Shown one piece after another: positions 38,524-49,672 of a stretch of DNA of 64,000 nucleotides. Origin of the DNA: Erythrobacter sp. AP23 (GTDB lineage Bacteria; Pseudomonadota; Alphaproteobacteria; Sphingomonadales; Sphingomonadaceae); the NCBI RefSeq assembly GCF_001542855.1, contig NZ_LNBY01000017.1, positions 558,001 to 622,000 of the forward strand. Direction: 5' to 3'. The translations under genes and the position numbers were made by a program. The notes beneath the pieces were generated by a model. The model did not search any database, was not told where the DNA came from, and saw nothing but the letters and a program-made list of their open reading frames with translations. How positions within the stretch are numbered: the first letter of the stretch is position 1; the number at the start of each line of letters is the position of its first letter.

Positions 38524-40096
38524 AATGCGCCTTCGCATCGTAGAGCGTGTCGAGATCGATCCGCGCGCGACCTTCGTTGGCGGCGAACAACTCGGTGTTC
38601 CGCCGCGCCTTGCCGCGCACGAAGAACGGGATCTTCTTCAATTCGCGCTCGGCCTCGTCGGTCCAGAGCCCCGCATCGCCGTTCGTCTCGAGCGTAGTCG
38701 AGAGTCCGCGCCCTGGCGCATCCTCGCCGGTCTCGACTTCGCTCGACACGACCGGGGCGCGATGTTGCGGCGCATGGGCGTGAAGATGCGAAGCCCCGGC
38801 CTCGTCGGCGAATTCGAAATCCTCGCGGAACATCGTCAGCAGGTGCTCTTCGAGGCCCATCACCAGCGGATGCACCCAGGTATCGAAGATCACGTTCGCA
38901 CCCTCGAACCCCATCTGTGGCGAGTGGCGCGCGGGGAAATCCTGCACATGCACGGGGGAGGAGATCACCGCGCAAGGCAGGCCGAGGCGCTTGGCGATAT
39001 GGCGTTCCATCTGCGTGCCCAGCACCAATTCGGGCTGCGCTGCGGCGATCGCCTCCTCGACCGCGAGATGGTCGTCGGTGATGAGCGGTTCGAAGCCGTA
39101 GACCTTGGCTGCGGCGCGCACCTCGCGTGCGAATTCGCGGTTGTAGCAGCCGAGGCCGCAGACTTCGAAGCCCAACTCCTCGCTGGCGACGCGCGCGGCG
39201 GCCACCGCATGGGTCGCGTCGCCGAAGATGAAGACGCGTTTCCCGGTGAGGTAGGTCGAGTCGACCGAGCGGCTCCACCACGGCATGCGCGAGGTGTCGT
39301 CGTCCAGCGCCGGCTGGGGATCGACCCCGGCCAGTTCGGCGACCTCGTGGATGAACTGGCGGGTCGCGCCAACGCCGATCGGCACGGTGCGGATAGCAGG
39401 CTGGCCGAAGGTCCGCTCGAGCCAGCGCGCCGCCTCTTCGCCGGTTTCGGGATAGAGCACGATGTTGAAATCCGCCGCGCCGATCCGCGCGATATCGGCC
39501 GGGGATGCGCCGAGCGGGGCAACCAGATTGACCTCGATACCGAGCGTGTCGAGCAGCGCCCGGATTTCACGCACATCGTCGCGATGGCGAAAGCCGAGCG
39601 CTGTCGGGCCGAGAATGTTTACGAGAGCGACATCGCCCCGGCGCGGTTCCACCTCGGTATCGGCAAGATGGCGCACCATCTGGTAGAAGGTCTCGGCCGC
39701 GCCCCAGTTCTCCTTGCGCTGGTAACTGGGCAGTTCGAGCGGGACGACCGGGCAGGGCAGCTGCATGTTTTCGGCCAGGCCCGCCGGATCGTCCTGGATC
39801 AGCTCGGCGGTACACGAAGCGCCGACCAGCATCGCCTGCGGCCGGAAACGCTCGAGCGCATCGCGTGCGGCATCCTGAAACAGCTGCGCAGTGTCCTTGC
39901 CCAGATCGCGCGCCTGGAAGGTCGTGTAGGTGACCGGCGGGCGCTTGTTCCGGCGCTCGATCATGGTGAAGAGCAGGTCGGCATAGGTATCGCCCTGCGG
40001 CGCGTGGAGAAGGTAGTGGACGCCTTCCATCGCGGTCGCGACGCGCATTGCGCCGACATGCGGGGGGCCTTCATATGTCCAGACCGCCAGCTGCAC
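38513..40096 (-). CDS. bchB: dark-operative protochlorophyllide reductase subunit B
   Basis: A 527-residue partner of BchN in the catalytic heterotetramer that reduces ring D of protochlorophyllide. It starts [20 protein letters not shown] from a GTG at 40096 with a strong GGAGGT six bases upstream. [42 protein letters not shown] (cluster-ligand region with Cys) and [17 protein letters not shown] match BchB. The C-terminal domain ([24 protein letters not shown]) is present. It follows bchN by 2 nt and overlaps bchH by 11 nt. Confidence 0.96.
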   Translation of the reverse strand: MQLAVWTYEGPPHVGAMRVATAMEGVHYLLHAPQGDTYADLLFTMIERRNKRPPVTYTTFQARDLGKDTAQLFQDAARDALERFRPQAMLVGASCTAELIQDDPAGLAENMQLPCPVVPLELPSYQRKENWGAAETFYQMVRHLADTEVEPRRGDVALVNILGPTALGFRHRDDVREIRALLDTLGIEVNLVAPLGASPADIARIGAADFNIVLYPETGEEAARWLERTFGQPAIRTVPIGVGATRQFIHEVAELAGVDPQPALDDDTSRMPWWSRSVDSTYLTGKRVFIFGDATHAVAAARVASEELGFEVCGLGCYNREFAREVRAAAKVYGFEPLITDDHLAVEEAIAAAQPELVLGTQMERHIAKRLGLPCAVISSPVHVQDFPARHSPQMGFEGANVIFDTWVHPLVMGLEEHLLTMFREDFEFADEAGASHLHAHAPQHRAPVVSSEVETGEDAPGRGLSTTLETNGDAGLWTDEAERELKKIPFFVRGKARRNTELFAANEGRARIDLDTLYDAKAHYAR

Positions 40097-40098
40097 GG

Positions 40099-41955
<1,857 letters not shown>

Positions 41956-41960
41956 TCATG

Positions 41961-41978
41961 TGTCAATCAAAGTGGACG
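41961..41978. promoter_or_regulatory. near-consensus PpsR/CrtJ site upstream of bchF and ppaA
   Basis: TGTCAATCAAAGTGGACG matches TGTC-N10-GACA in seven of eight conserved positions (last A replaced by G). It lies about 55 nt before bchF and 142 nt before ppaA in their shared 213-nt divergent promoter region. PpsR/CrtJ represses bch genes through TGT-N12-ACA palindromes. Confidence 0.5.
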
Positions 41979-42001
41979 ACAATAAAAATAGACACTCAGG
42001 G

Positions 42002-42021
42002 ATTTGCCAGCTTGGGCAAAT
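42002..42021. promoter_or_regulatory. inverted repeat ATTTGCC-N6-GGCAAAT
   Basis: Perfect 7-bp arms around a 6-nt spacer, in the bchF-ppaA promoter region and distinct from the PpsR pattern. It could bind another dimeric regulator. A related TTGCC-GAC-GGCAA element occurs upstream of bchI. Confidence 0.4.
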
Positions 42022-42119
42022 ACGCCTAGGCTCCCGATTCTCGGACGGAGTCGGCATACGAACATTGACACGCCGGGACTGACGCGATCCGCGCCGCTAC
42101 CAGACTGGGAGAGTCTGAA

Positions 42120-43001
42120 ATGGCATCGGTAATCGGTACGGGCTCTGCTGCCCTGCTCAAGGCGATTTCAAACCCGCTGAGCGGTCTGAAACGGCAGCAG
42201 GAAACCCGGCCAGGTACTTCGACCAATCCGTCCGGCGAAACGCTCGGGACGATCATCGAGGGGGATTTCATCCCTCGCCTGCTTTTCAAGTTTTCCGCGC
42301 GGGCTTCGTATCCGCCGGCGGACGACAAGCCGGTGATCGGAGCCGATGCGGCAGAGCAGTTCGCTTCCCTTCCGCTGACTCTCGAAGCGGACCAGTTGCT
42401 TGCGGAAGTGGAATCCTTCCTGGACCGCGGGGTTAGCGTCGAGGCCGTTTTTCTCGACCTCCTCGCGCCCTCTGCGCGGTGGCTCGGCCAGCTTTGGGAG
42501 GCCGACGAATGCGACTTCGTCGATGTCACTATGGGGTTGTGGCGCCTGCAGGAAGTCATGCGCGAGATTGCCGCGCGTTCGCCGCCGGCAGTTCATGCGA
42601 TGGGTCCGGGGCGTACCGCTCTGTTCTCACCGATGCCGGGCGACCAACATGGATTCGGTTCGCTGATCATAGACGAGATTTTCGCTCGGGCCGGGTGGGA
42701 CAGCGAGGCTCTCATCGACCCCGAACGGCGCGAATTGCTGCGGCTGATATCGGAAAAGTCGTTCGACCTCGTAGGATTGACCATTTCATGCGATTGTCCT
42801 AGCGGCCCCGTCTCCCAACTGATTAGTGCAATTCGCAGTGTTTCCGTAAACCCCCGAACGCAGATCCTCATCGGAGGGCGAGCGGTCAATTCCAATCCCG
42901 ACCTCGTCGGCGAGGTCGGTGCCGACGGAACAGCCGTCGATGCCGAAGCGGCGCTCAGACTCGCCGCACGCCTGGTGGAGGACGTGAAACTTAGCGCTTA
43001 G
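42120..43001 (+). CDS. ppaA: B12-binding regulator of photosynthesis genes PpaA/AerR
   Basis: A 293-residue regulator. The N-terminal region is helical (FLDRGVSVEAVFLDLLAPSARWLGQLWEADECDFVDVTMGLWRLQEVMREIA). The C-terminal cobalamin-binding domain has MPGDQHGFGSLIIDEIFARAGW, containing DxHxxG with the cobalt-ligand His. LVGLTISCDCPSGPVSQLI and ILIGGRAV follow. AerR/PpaA binds light-responsive cobalamin and modulates PpsR/CrtJ. GGGAGAG precedes the ATG at 42120. ppsR follows after 25 nt. Confidence 0.93.
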   Translation: MASVIGTGSAALLKAISNPLSGLKRQQETRPGTSTNPSGETLGTIIEGDFIPRLLFKFSARASYPPADDKPVIGADAAEQFASLPLTLEADQLLAEVESFLDRGVSVEAVFLDLLAPSARWLGQLWEADECDFVDVTMGLWRLQEVMREIAARSPPAVHAMGPGRTALFSPMPGDQHGFGSLIIDEIFARAGWDSEALIDPERRELLRLISEKSFDLVGLTISCDCPSGPVSQLISAIRSVSVNPRTQILIGGRAVNSNPDLVGEVGADGTAVDAEAALRLAARLVEDVKLSA

Positions 43002-43026
43002 CACGCATCGTAGGCACGAGAACCGG

Positions 43027-44448
43027 ATGCTGACCAGGAAGCACAGCTTGGACGAGAAACGGCCCTTCGCCGATTCCGGGGAGGTGTTCGACGCCATCGA
43101 TCGCGACGCGGCCAAGACGCTGGCGATGGTGGCGGGCGATGTCGTGCTCGTGCTGGACAAGACCGGCAACATTCTCGACGGCTCTTTCGACCCCGACGCA
43201 TTCCCCGAATTCGAAAAATGGATCGGCGACAATTGGCTCGACACGGTGACCGCCGAGAGTCGGCCCAAGATCATGGAAATGCTGGCCGCGGCACGCAAGG
43301 GCGAGGTGCAGCACTGGCGCCAGGTCAACCATCCTTCGCGCGAGGGCGACGTCCCGATCAAATATGTTGTCGTCAGCATCAATGGCGGCGAACGGGCGAT
43401 CGCCTTCGGGCGCGATCTGCGCGAAATCGGCAAGGTCCAGCAGCGCCTGCTCAAGGTCCAGCAATCGCTCGAGCGCGATTACATCCGCATGCGCCATGTC
43501 GAGGCACGCTATCGCCTGCTGTTCGAAAGCTCGCGCGAGCCGGTGATGATCGTCGAGGCGTCCGATTATCGTATCCGTGAAGCCAATCCCGCGGCCCATG
43601 CACTGGTCGGCGCCAAGGCAGGGTCGCTGGCCGACAAGAAACTGCTCGGCCTGTTCTCGCGCAAGAGCGGTTCGACGGTCACCGCGCATCTGGGCTCGGC
43701 GCTGGTTACGAATGCAGTCTCACCCGTGGCGGTCACGCTCGACAAAGGCGGGCGAGAAGTGACGCTGTCCGCCTCAGGCTTCAGCCAGGACCGGCGGCAA
43801 TACCTGCTTGTCCGTTTCGAAGATGCACAGCGATCGATCGAGCCCGACGTGGCACCCGTGCTCGACGTCATAGAACACATGCCCGACGCTTTCGTGCTTA
43901 CCGATGCGCGCATGGGCATCGTTGCCACCAATATGGCTTTCGTCGAGCTCGCCCGGGCGGCCGGGATCGACCAGCTGCGCGGGTCCGATCTGTCGACTTT
44001 CATCGGCAGGCCGGGGATCGATCTCGATCTCATCGCCAGCCAAGTCGACAAGGATGGCGAGGCGCGCAACGTCACCACCATTCTCCGCGCGGTGAATGGC
44101 GGCGACGACGAGCCGATAGAAGTCTCGGCGATCGCGACCGGCGCGGACGAGCGCCATTACGGTTTTGTCATTCGGCCGATCGCCCGGCGCCTGCGCGACC
44201 TGCCACCCGGGTCCGACGACATGCCGCGCTCGGTCGAACAGCTCACCGAGCTGGTCGGGCGCATGCCGCTCAAGGATATCGTTCGCCAAAGCACCGACCT
44301 AATCGAGCGCCTGTGTATCGAAGCGGCACTGCTCTATACCTCGGACAACCGCGCTTCGGCCGCCGAAATTCTCGGCCTGAGCCGTCAGAGCCTTTATTCC
44401 AAGCTGCACCGCTACGGCCTCGGAAACCTGCCCGCCGACTCCGAATAG
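43027..44448 (+). CDS. ppsR: PpsR/CrtJ redox- and light-responsive repressor
   Basis: A 473-residue transcription factor with an N-terminal region, two or three PAS domains (about 20-130, 160-270 and 285-380, linked by QQRLLKVQQSLERDYIRMRHVEARYRLLFES) and a C-terminal Fis-type HTH (NRASAAEILGLSRQSLYSKLHRYGLG). Cys430 in IERLCIEAALL just before the HTH corresponds to the redox Cys of known homologues. No other Cys exists in the protein. It binds TGT-N12-ACA sites; such sites occur at bchC and crtF/crtD, with variants at bchF/ppaA and bchG. Confidence 0.95.
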   Translation: MLTRKHSLDEKRPFADSGEVFDAIDRDAAKTLAMVAGDVVLVLDKTGNILDGSFDPDAFPEFEKWIGDNWLDTVTAESRPKIMEMLAAARKGEVQHWRQVNHPSREGDVPIKYVVVSINGGERAIAFGRDLREIGKVQQRLLKVQQSLERDYIRMRHVEARYRLLFESSREPVMIVEASDYRIREANPAAHALVGAKAGSLADKKLLGLFSRKSGSTVTAHLGSALVTNAVSPVAVTLDKGGREVTLSASGFSQDRRQYLLVRFEDAQRSIEPDVAPVLDVIEHMPDAFVLTDARMGIVATNMAFVELARAAGIDQLRGSDLSTFIGRPGIDLDLIASQVDKDGEARNVTTILRAVNGGDDEPIEVSAIATGADERHYGFVIRPIARRLRDLPPGSDDMPRSVEQLTELVGRMPLKDIVRQSTDLIERLCIEAALLYTSDNRASAAEILGLSRQSLYSKLHRYGLGNLPADSE

Positions 44449-44467
44449 AGTTTTCCTGCATAATGGG

Positions 44468-44485
44468 TGTCAAAATGATTTGACG
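44468..44485. promoter_or_regulatory. near-consensus PpsR/CrtJ site upstream of bchG
   Basis: TGTCAAAATGATTTGACG has perfect inner arms GTCAAA/TTTGAC and misses only the final A of TGT-N12-ACA. The larger palindrome GGGTGTCAAA...TTTGACGCCC has one mismatch. It is centred in the 66-nt gap between ppsR and bchG, 30 nt before the bchG start. Confidence 0.6.
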
Positions 44486-44514
44486 CCCACCCCTGTCAGG
44501 CATAGCGTTGCGCC

Positions 44515-45417
44515 ATGCTTCGTTCGGCGGCCTCGACTCGGACGGCGCCGATTCCGGCGGCATCTTCGGTCGTCGAACTTCTCAAGCCGATAACCTGGTT
44601 CCCCCCGATGTGGGCCTTCGGCTGCGGCGTGGTATCCGCCGGCGCGGCATTCGACGAACGCTGGCTGTTCGTGATCGGCGGCATCTTGCTCGCCGGGCCC
44701 TTCGTCTGCGGCACCAGCCAGGCGGTCAACGATTGGTTCGACCGGCATGTCGATGCGATCAACGAACCCCACCGGCCGATTCCATCCGGCAGGGTCGCAG
44801 GGCGCTGGGGCCTCGGCATCGCGGTAGCCGGGACGCTGCTGTCGCTGGGGCTTGCGGCAATGCTCGGGTTTTGGGTCTTCGTCGCTGCCATATTGGGTCT
44901 GGCGCTCGCCTGGGCCTACAGCGCGCCGCCCTTCCGCCTCAAGGCGAGCGGCTGGGCGGGGCCGGCCACCGTCGGGCTCACCTATGAAGGGCTCAGCTGG
45001 TTCACCGGCGCCAGCGTGATGGCGGGCGGGCTGCCGGGCATGCCGGTAATCGCGATCCTGCTGCTCTACAGCGCGGGCGCGTTCGGGATCATGGTGCTCA
45101 ACGATTTCAAGGCGGTCGAAGGCGATCGGATCACCGGCCTGCGCTCGCTGCCGGTGACGCTGGGTGTCAGCCGCGCAGCCCTGCTCGCCTGCTTCGTGAT
45201 GGCCGCCGCACAGGTCATCGTGATCGCCTTGCTCGCCATTTGGGACCACGCGCTGTCCGCGCTGATCGTGAGCGCCCTGTTGCTCGCGCAAGTGCTGCTG
45301 ATGGCTCGCCTGCTGAAGCACCCGGCGCGATTCGCTCCCTGGTACAATGCGACCGGAGTAACACTTTACGTCCTCGGCATGCTGGCGTCCGCGCTTGGTC
45401 TGGGAGGATATCTGTGA
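44515..45417 (+). CDS. bchG: bacteriochlorophyll a synthase
   Basis: A 300-residue polytopic UbiA-superfamily prenyltransferase that esterifies bacteriochlorophyllide a with geranylgeranyl (or phytyl) diphosphate. The first Mg-binding motif is NDWFDRHVDAINEPHRPIPSGR, and the second Asp-rich motif is LNDFKAVEGDRITGLRSLPV. About nine membrane helices. It ends in a GTGA overlap with the following pucC-family gene. Confidence 0.96.
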   Translation: MLRSAASTRTAPIPAASSVVELLKPITWFPPMWAFGCGVVSAGAAFDERWLFVIGGILLAGPFVCGTSQAVNDWFDRHVDAINEPHRPIPSGRVAGRWGLGIAVAGTLLSLGLAAMLGFWVFVAAILGLALAWAYSAPPFRLKASGWAGPATVGLTYEGLSWFTGASVMAGGLPGMPVIAILLLYSAGAFGIMVLNDFKAVEGDRITGLRSLPVTLGVSRAALLACFVMAAAQVIVIALLAIWDHALSALIVSALLLAQVLLMARLLKHPARFAPWYNATGVTLYVLGMLASALGLGGYL

Positions 45418-46736
45418 CGACGCGATCGACCCGGGGATTCGGCTGGCTCGCGATTGTCCGTCTCGGTTGCGTGCAGGCCTCGATCGGCGCGATCGTCATG
45501 CTGGCGACCTCGCTGCTCAACCGCGTGATGGTGGTCGAATATGCGCTCGCCGCGGCGATCCCCGCGGGGTTGGTCGCCTGGCATTACGCGGTTCAGCTCA
45601 CCCGCCCGCTATGGGGCCATGGTTCCGACCGGGGAAGGAAACGCACGCCGTGGATCCTGGGCGGCATGGCGGCGCTGGCGCTGGGCGCGCTCATGGCGGT
45701 GAACGCGACCGTCCTGATGGCCGCAAACCCCTTGGTCGGTGCGATCCTGGCAATCGCCGCCTTCACTTTGATCGGCATGGGCGTGGGGGCGAGCGGGACA
45801 TCGATGCTCGCTCTGCTCGCCTCGGGCGTCGCCCCCGAACGCCGCGCGGCAGCGGCCGCGACGACCTGGATCATGATGGTCGCCGGGATCGTGATCTCGG
45901 CAGGAGTGGCCGGCGCGCTGCTCGACCCCTTTTCGCCGCAACGGCTCGCGCTGGTAGCCAGCGGGGTTGCCGTCGCCGCGCTGGTGGTGAGCGCGCTGGC
46001 CGTGCGCAAGCTCGAGCCGGAGGTCCCCTTCGGCTTCGACACGCAGCCACGCGGCGAGGTGCCCGGATTTCCCGAGGCGCTGCGCGAAATCCTCCATGAA
46101 AACGCCGCGCGCCGCTTCACCGTATTCATTTTCGTATCGATGCTCGCCTACAGCATGCAGGACCTCATTCTCGAGCCCTTTGCCGGCCTTGTCTTCGGTA
46201 TGACCCCGGGCCAATCGACCCAGCTCGCCGGGATCCAGCATGGCGGCGTGTTGATCGGCATGATCTGCGCCGGGATCGGTGGCAGCGCCTTTGCCGGGCG
46301 ATTACCGGTCGATCTGCGCTTCTGGATCGTGGCGGGCTGCAGCGGTTCCGCACTCGCGCTGGCTGGCCTCGCCGCCGGCGCGCTTTACGGACCCGGTTGG
46401 CCGTTGACCGCGAACGTCTTCGTGCTCGGCCTTTGCAACGGCCTGTTCGCGGTCGCCGCGATCGGGGCGATGATGGGGCTTGCCGGGGCGGGTCGGAAAA
46501 CTCGCGAAGGCGTGCGCATGGGCGTGTGGGGCGCGGCGCAGGCCATTGCCTTCGGTCTGGGCGGACTCGCCGGCGCGCTGGGCGTCGATATCGCCCGCCG
46601 CGCGCAGGGGCAGGATGGCACCGCCTTCCAGCTGATTTTCGCAATCGAGGCGTGCCTATTCGTCATCGCGGCGGGGCTGGCGCTCCACGCGACGCGGCGC
46701 GGGCGCGCGAACACAAGGGAGGTGGCAACGGTATGA
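45414..46736 (+). CDS. pucC: PucC-family pigment/antenna assembly transporter (orf428 position)
   Basis: A 440-residue 12-helix MFS protein of the BCD/PucC family. It starts at GTG 45414 with GGAGG seven bases upstream. FGWLAIVRLGCVQASIGAIVMLATSLLNRVMVVEYAL, HGSDRGRKRTPWILGGMA and YSMQDLILEPFAGLVFGMTPGQSTQL are family marks. It resembles LhaA, also encoded here, but occupies the bchG-orf428-bchP position seen in Rhodobacter. Its exact cargo is unknown; a role in pigment-protein assembly is inferred. The gene name is used for family and position, not for LH2, which is absent here. Confidence 0.85.
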   Translation: MTTRSTRGFGWLAIVRLGCVQASIGAIVMLATSLLNRVMVVEYALAAAIPAGLVAWHYAVQLTRPLWGHGSDRGRKRTPWILGGMAALALGALMAVNATVLMAANPLVGAILAIAAFTLIGMGVGASGTSMLALLASGVAPERRAAAAATTWIMMVAGIVISAGVAGALLDPFSPQRLALVASGVAVAALVVSALAVRKLEPEVPFGFDTQPRGEVPGFPEALREILHENAARRFTVFIFVSMLAYSMQDLILEPFAGLVFGMTPGQSTQLAGIQHGGVLIGMICAGIGGSAFAGRLPVDLRFWIVAGCSGSALALAGLAAGALYGPGWPLTANVFVLGLCNGLFAVAAIGAMMGLAGAGRKTREGVRMGVWGAAQAIAFGLGGLAGALGVDIARRAQGQDGTAFQLIFAIEACLFVIAAGLALHATRRGRANTREVATV

Positions 46737-47926
46737 CCGAGACGATCTACGACGCAGTGGTGGTCGGAGGCGGACCTGCAGGGGCCACCGCCGCGGCCGA
46801 TCTGGCAACTGCCGGGCACAAGGTCCTGCTGCTCGACCGCGCGGGGCGCATTAAGCCTTGCGGCGGGGCCGTACCCCCACGGCTGCTGCAGGATTTCGAC
46901 GTGCCGCAAAGCCTGCTGGTGGCGCGCGCACGCTCGGCGCGCATGATTGCGCCTTCGAACCGCAAGGTCGACATGCCAGTGGGCGAAATCGGCTATGTCG
47001 GCATGGTCGATCGCGACGTGTTCGACGAATGGCTGCGCGAGCGGGCCGCACAGGCCGGAGCGGAGCGTCGCACCGGCACGTTCGAGCATATCGAGCGCAG
47101 CGAGAGCGAGGGCCCGACCGTCTGCTATCGCCGGTCGCGCGGCAGCGAGATCGAGCGCGTCCGGACCCGGCTGGTGATCGGCGCCGATGGCGCGCGCTCG
47201 GCCGTCGCGCGGCAGAATATCCCCAAGGCGGACCAGATGCCCTGCGTGTTCGCCTATCACGAAATCATCCGGTCGCCCGAAGAAACGACCGAAGCCTTCG
47301 ACGGATCGCGTTGCGACGTGTTCTACCAGGGCAAGCTGTCGCCCGATTTCTATGCCTGGGTCTTCCCGCATGGCGGCACTGCCAGCATCGGGCTGGGCAG
47401 TGCGAACAAGGGCTTTCCCTTGCGCGAAACGGTGGCGAAGATGCGCGGCGAGCTGGGGCTGGATGCCTGCGAGACGATCCGCAAGGAAGGCGCGCCGATC
47501 CCGCTCAAGCCGCTCAAGCGGTGGGATAATGGCAGCGACGTTATCGTCGCCGGCGATGCGGCGGGCGTGGTCGCTCCGGCATCGGGCGAGGGCATCTATT
47601 ATGCGATGACCGGCGGGCGCCATGTGGCGCAAGCCGCGCAGGAATTCCTGCGCACCGCCAATCCCAAGGCGCTGCGCATGGCGCGTAAGAACTTCATGCG
47701 CGAGCATGGCAAGGTGTTCTGGGTGCTCGGGATCATGCAGTATTTCTGGTATTCGAGCGACAAGCGGCGCGAGCGTTTTGTGACCATGTGCGCCGACAAG
47801 GACGTGCAGCAGCTGACCTGGCAGGCCTATATGAACAAACGGCTGGTACGCGCCAAACCGCTTGCCCATGCGCGAATTTTCCTCAAGGATTGCGCCCATC
47901 TGCTGGGATTGAGGGCCGCCGCCTGA
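46733..47926 (+). CDS. bchP: geranylgeranyl-bacteriochlorophyll reductase
   Basis: A 397-residue FAD flavoprotein that reduces the geranylgeranyl tail of bacteriochlorophyll to phytyl. The N-terminal dinucleotide fold reads VVGGGPAGATAAADLA, followed by DRAGRIKPCGGAVPPRLLQDF and IGADGARSAVARQNIP. FAYHEIIRSPEE and IVAGDAAGVVAPASGEGIYYAMTGGRHVA complete the family signature. It overlaps its neighbours by 4 nt upstream and 1 nt downstream (TGATG). Confidence 0.96.
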   Translation: MTETIYDAVVVGGGPAGATAAADLATAGHKVLLLDRAGRIKPCGGAVPPRLLQDFDVPQSLLVARARSARMIAPSNRKVDMPVGEIGYVGMVDRDVFDEWLRERAAQAGAERRTGTFEHIERSESEGPTVCYRRSRGSEIERVRTRLVIGADGARSAVARQNIPKADQMPCVFAYHEIIRSPEETTEAFDGSRCDVFYQGKLSPDFYAWVFPHGGTASIGLGSANKGFPLRETVAKMRGELGLDACETIRKEGAPIPLKPLKRWDNGSDVIVAGDAAGVVAPASGEGIYYAMTGGRHVAQAAQEFLRTANPKALRMARKNFMREHGKVFWVLGIMQYFWYSSDKRRERFVTMCADKDVQQLTWQAYMNKRLVRAKPLAHARIFLKDCAHLLGLRAAA

Positions 47927-48408
47927 TGAATCGAAGTTGGTTGCTGCCGATCATAGTGGCAGGTGTCGCGGCGCTGGGCGTGGCGATGCTCGGCGCCACG
48001 ATCACCGATCTGGGTCCCTGGTACCAGGCGCTCGAAAAGCCCGCCTGGGCACCGCCCGATCCCGTCTTCGGAATCGCCTGGACGCTGATCTTCGCCCTGG
48101 CCGCGGTTGCCGCCGTAAGCACCTGGCGCGCCGCGCCGACCACGCGCGTCGCGGATACGGTGATCGGCCTGTTCGCGCTCAATGGCTTCCTCAACATCCT
48201 GTGGAGCCTGATCTTCTTCCGCATCCAGCGGCCCGACTGGGCCTTTGCCGAACTGCTGCTGCTGTGGCTCTCGGTGGGCGCGCTGATCCTGTTCTGCGGG
48301 CGCTATTCGAGGCTCGCCGGCTTTGCTCTGGTGCCTTATCTGATCTGGGTGACGATCGCCGGCGCGCTCAACTGGCAGGTGATCGAGCTCAACGGCCCCT
48401 TCGGTTGA
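47926..48408 (+). CDS. tspO: TspO/MBR-family tryptophan-rich sensory protein
   Basis: A 160-residue five-helix membrane protein rich in Trp: LGPWYQALEKPAWAPPDPVFGIAWTLIFALAAVAA contains the conserved WYxxLxKPxWxPP motif, followed by NGFLNILWSLIFFRIQRPDWAFAELLLLW. TspO binds porphyrins and in Rhodobacter damps photosynthesis gene expression under oxygen. It is linked to bchP by a TGATG junction and to the following small gene by another 1-nt overlap. Confidence 0.93.
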   Translation: MNRSWLLPIIVAGVAALGVAMLGATITDLGPWYQALEKPAWAPPDPVFGIAWTLIFALAAVAAVSTWRAAPTTRVADTVIGLFALNGFLNILWSLIFFRIQRPDWAFAELLLLWLSVGALILFCGRYSRLAGFALVPYLIWVTIAGALNWQVIELNGPFG

Positions 48409-48662
48409 TGGAGGCGCTGTTTCGCAGCGGCCATGCGGCGGACATCGTGCTGGCGGTGCTGCTGGTCGAGGCGATCTGGCTCCGGATGCGCGGCTTCGCC
48501 TGGCGCGATCTGGCAGGATTGCTCGGTCCCGCGGCGCTGCTGGTGCTGGGCCTGCGCGCCGCGCTGGTCGGGGCGCCATGGTACTGGATATCGCTGCCGG
48601 TCGCGCTCGCTTTCCCGCTGCACCTGCTCGACCTGCGCCGGCGAAGCGGAGGCGGCGCCTAG
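48408..48662 (+). CDS. small membrane protein at the end of the bchG-tspO operon
   Basis: An 84-residue protein with two or three hydrophobic helices (AADIVLAVLLVEAIWLRM, LAGLLGPAALLVLGLRAALVGA and YWISLPVALAFPLHLLDL). No family recognised. The start ATG at 48408 shares one base with the tspO stop, so it is co-translated. The terminator at 48681 follows. A membrane role in pigment handling is inferred only from position. Confidence 0.7.
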   Translation: MEALFRSGHAADIVLAVLLVEAIWLRMRGFAWRDLAGLLGPAALLVLGLRAALVGAPWYWISLPVALAFPLHLLDLRRRSGGGA

Positions 48663-48680
48663 GTTCACCGACATCGCGGC

Positions 48681-48711
48681 AAAAAAGAACCCGGCCGTGG
48701 GAGCCGGGTTT
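48681..48711. terminator. bidirectional terminator between the bchG operon and pufM
   Basis: AACCCGGC and GCCGGGTT form an 8-bp stem around a 7-nt loop. On the plus strand it is followed by TTTC. On the minus strand CTTTTTT follows, giving a good T-run for the puf transcript that ends at 48735. Confidence 0.85.
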
Positions 48712-48734
48712 CAAGCTCGGCAATGGTGGACGGG

Positions 48735-49658
48735 TCAGCCGGGCGCGTAATTATGCTGCTGTGCCCACAGGTACCAATTGTCGACCACCGTTCCGGTCAA
48801 AAGGATACCGATCCCGCCGGTCAGCGTGGTCAGCACTGCGAACCACCACGCCCAGCGATGGATCGATTCCATCGATGCGTTGAAGCCCATCGTCCAGCGC
48901 CAGAACAGTCCCGCACGCTCGGAGGCCGTACCGCGATCGGTGATCTGTTCGATTTCGCGCTCGCCGCCATAGCGGCTGACCGCGAGGATCGTTGCCCCGT
49001 GCATCGCGAACAGCAGCGCCGAACCGTACAGGAAGGTGATCGAGAGCGCGTGAAACGGGTTGTAGAACAGGTTCCCGTAGATCAGCGAAAAATTGTTGGT
49101 CCAGTCGAGGTGCGGGAAGATGCCGTAAGGCACCGCTTCCGACCAGCTGCCCATCAACATCGGGCGCAGAAAACCGAGCACCAGGAACAGCCAGATCGCA
49201 CTGGCGAAGGCCCAGCAGACATGCAACCCCATGCCCAGCGATACGGCCCGGCGATAGGAACGCACCCACCACAGCAGGATCGATAGGGTAAGGAAGAAGC
49301 CGGTCAGAATGAACCAGCCGCCCTCGGCCAGCGGGACGAACGGGCTGAAGCCCCATTCGGGCCCAGGCGGGTCGAGCGAGAGCCAGAAGAATTCGCGCAT
49401 GAAGGCGATCGGGCTGTAATCGACCTGCGCGGCCATGTTCCACCCGATGATCGAGATCGCGAGGAAGCCGAACAGCAGCGAGGCGAGGCCCAGCCAGCCG
49501 AGATAGATCGGTCCGAGTTGGGCCTGGCCGAATTTGCCGAACCAGTAGTTGTAGCCGGTCAGCCGATAGCGCTCTTCATCGCCCGGCGGCAGCGGGACTC
49601 CCATTTCGGGAGCGGTCTGAAGCTGCACCTGGGTGAAGATATTGTAATAGCGTGCCAT
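48735..49658 (-). CDS. pufM: photosynthetic reaction centre M subunit
   Basis: A 307-residue five-helix subunit binding bacteriochlorophyll, bacteriopheophytin, QA and Fe. It starts [14 protein letters not shown]. The special-pair and iron ligands are in [28 protein letters not shown] and [11 protein letters not shown]. The C terminus [16 protein letters not shown] is short. Length is normal. It is the last gene of the puf operon, 14 nt after pufL, and no pufC follows. Confidence 0.98.
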   Translation of the reverse strand: MARYYNIFTQVQLQTAPEMGVPLPPGDEERYRLTGYNYWFGKFGQAQLGPIYLGWLGLASLLFGFLAISIIGWNMAAQVDYSPIAFMREFFWLSLDPPGPEWGFSPFVPLAEGGWFILTGFFLTLSILLWWVRSYRRAVSLGMGLHVCWAFASAIWLFLVLGFLRPMLMGSWSEAVPYGIFPHLDWTNNFSLIYGNLFYNPFHALSITFLYGSALLFAMHGATILAVSRYGGEREIEQITDRGTASERAGLFWRWTMGFNASMESIHRWAWWFAVLTTLTGGIGILLTGTVVDNWYLWAQQHNYAPG

Positions 49659-49672
49659 TGCTCAGGGCCTCC

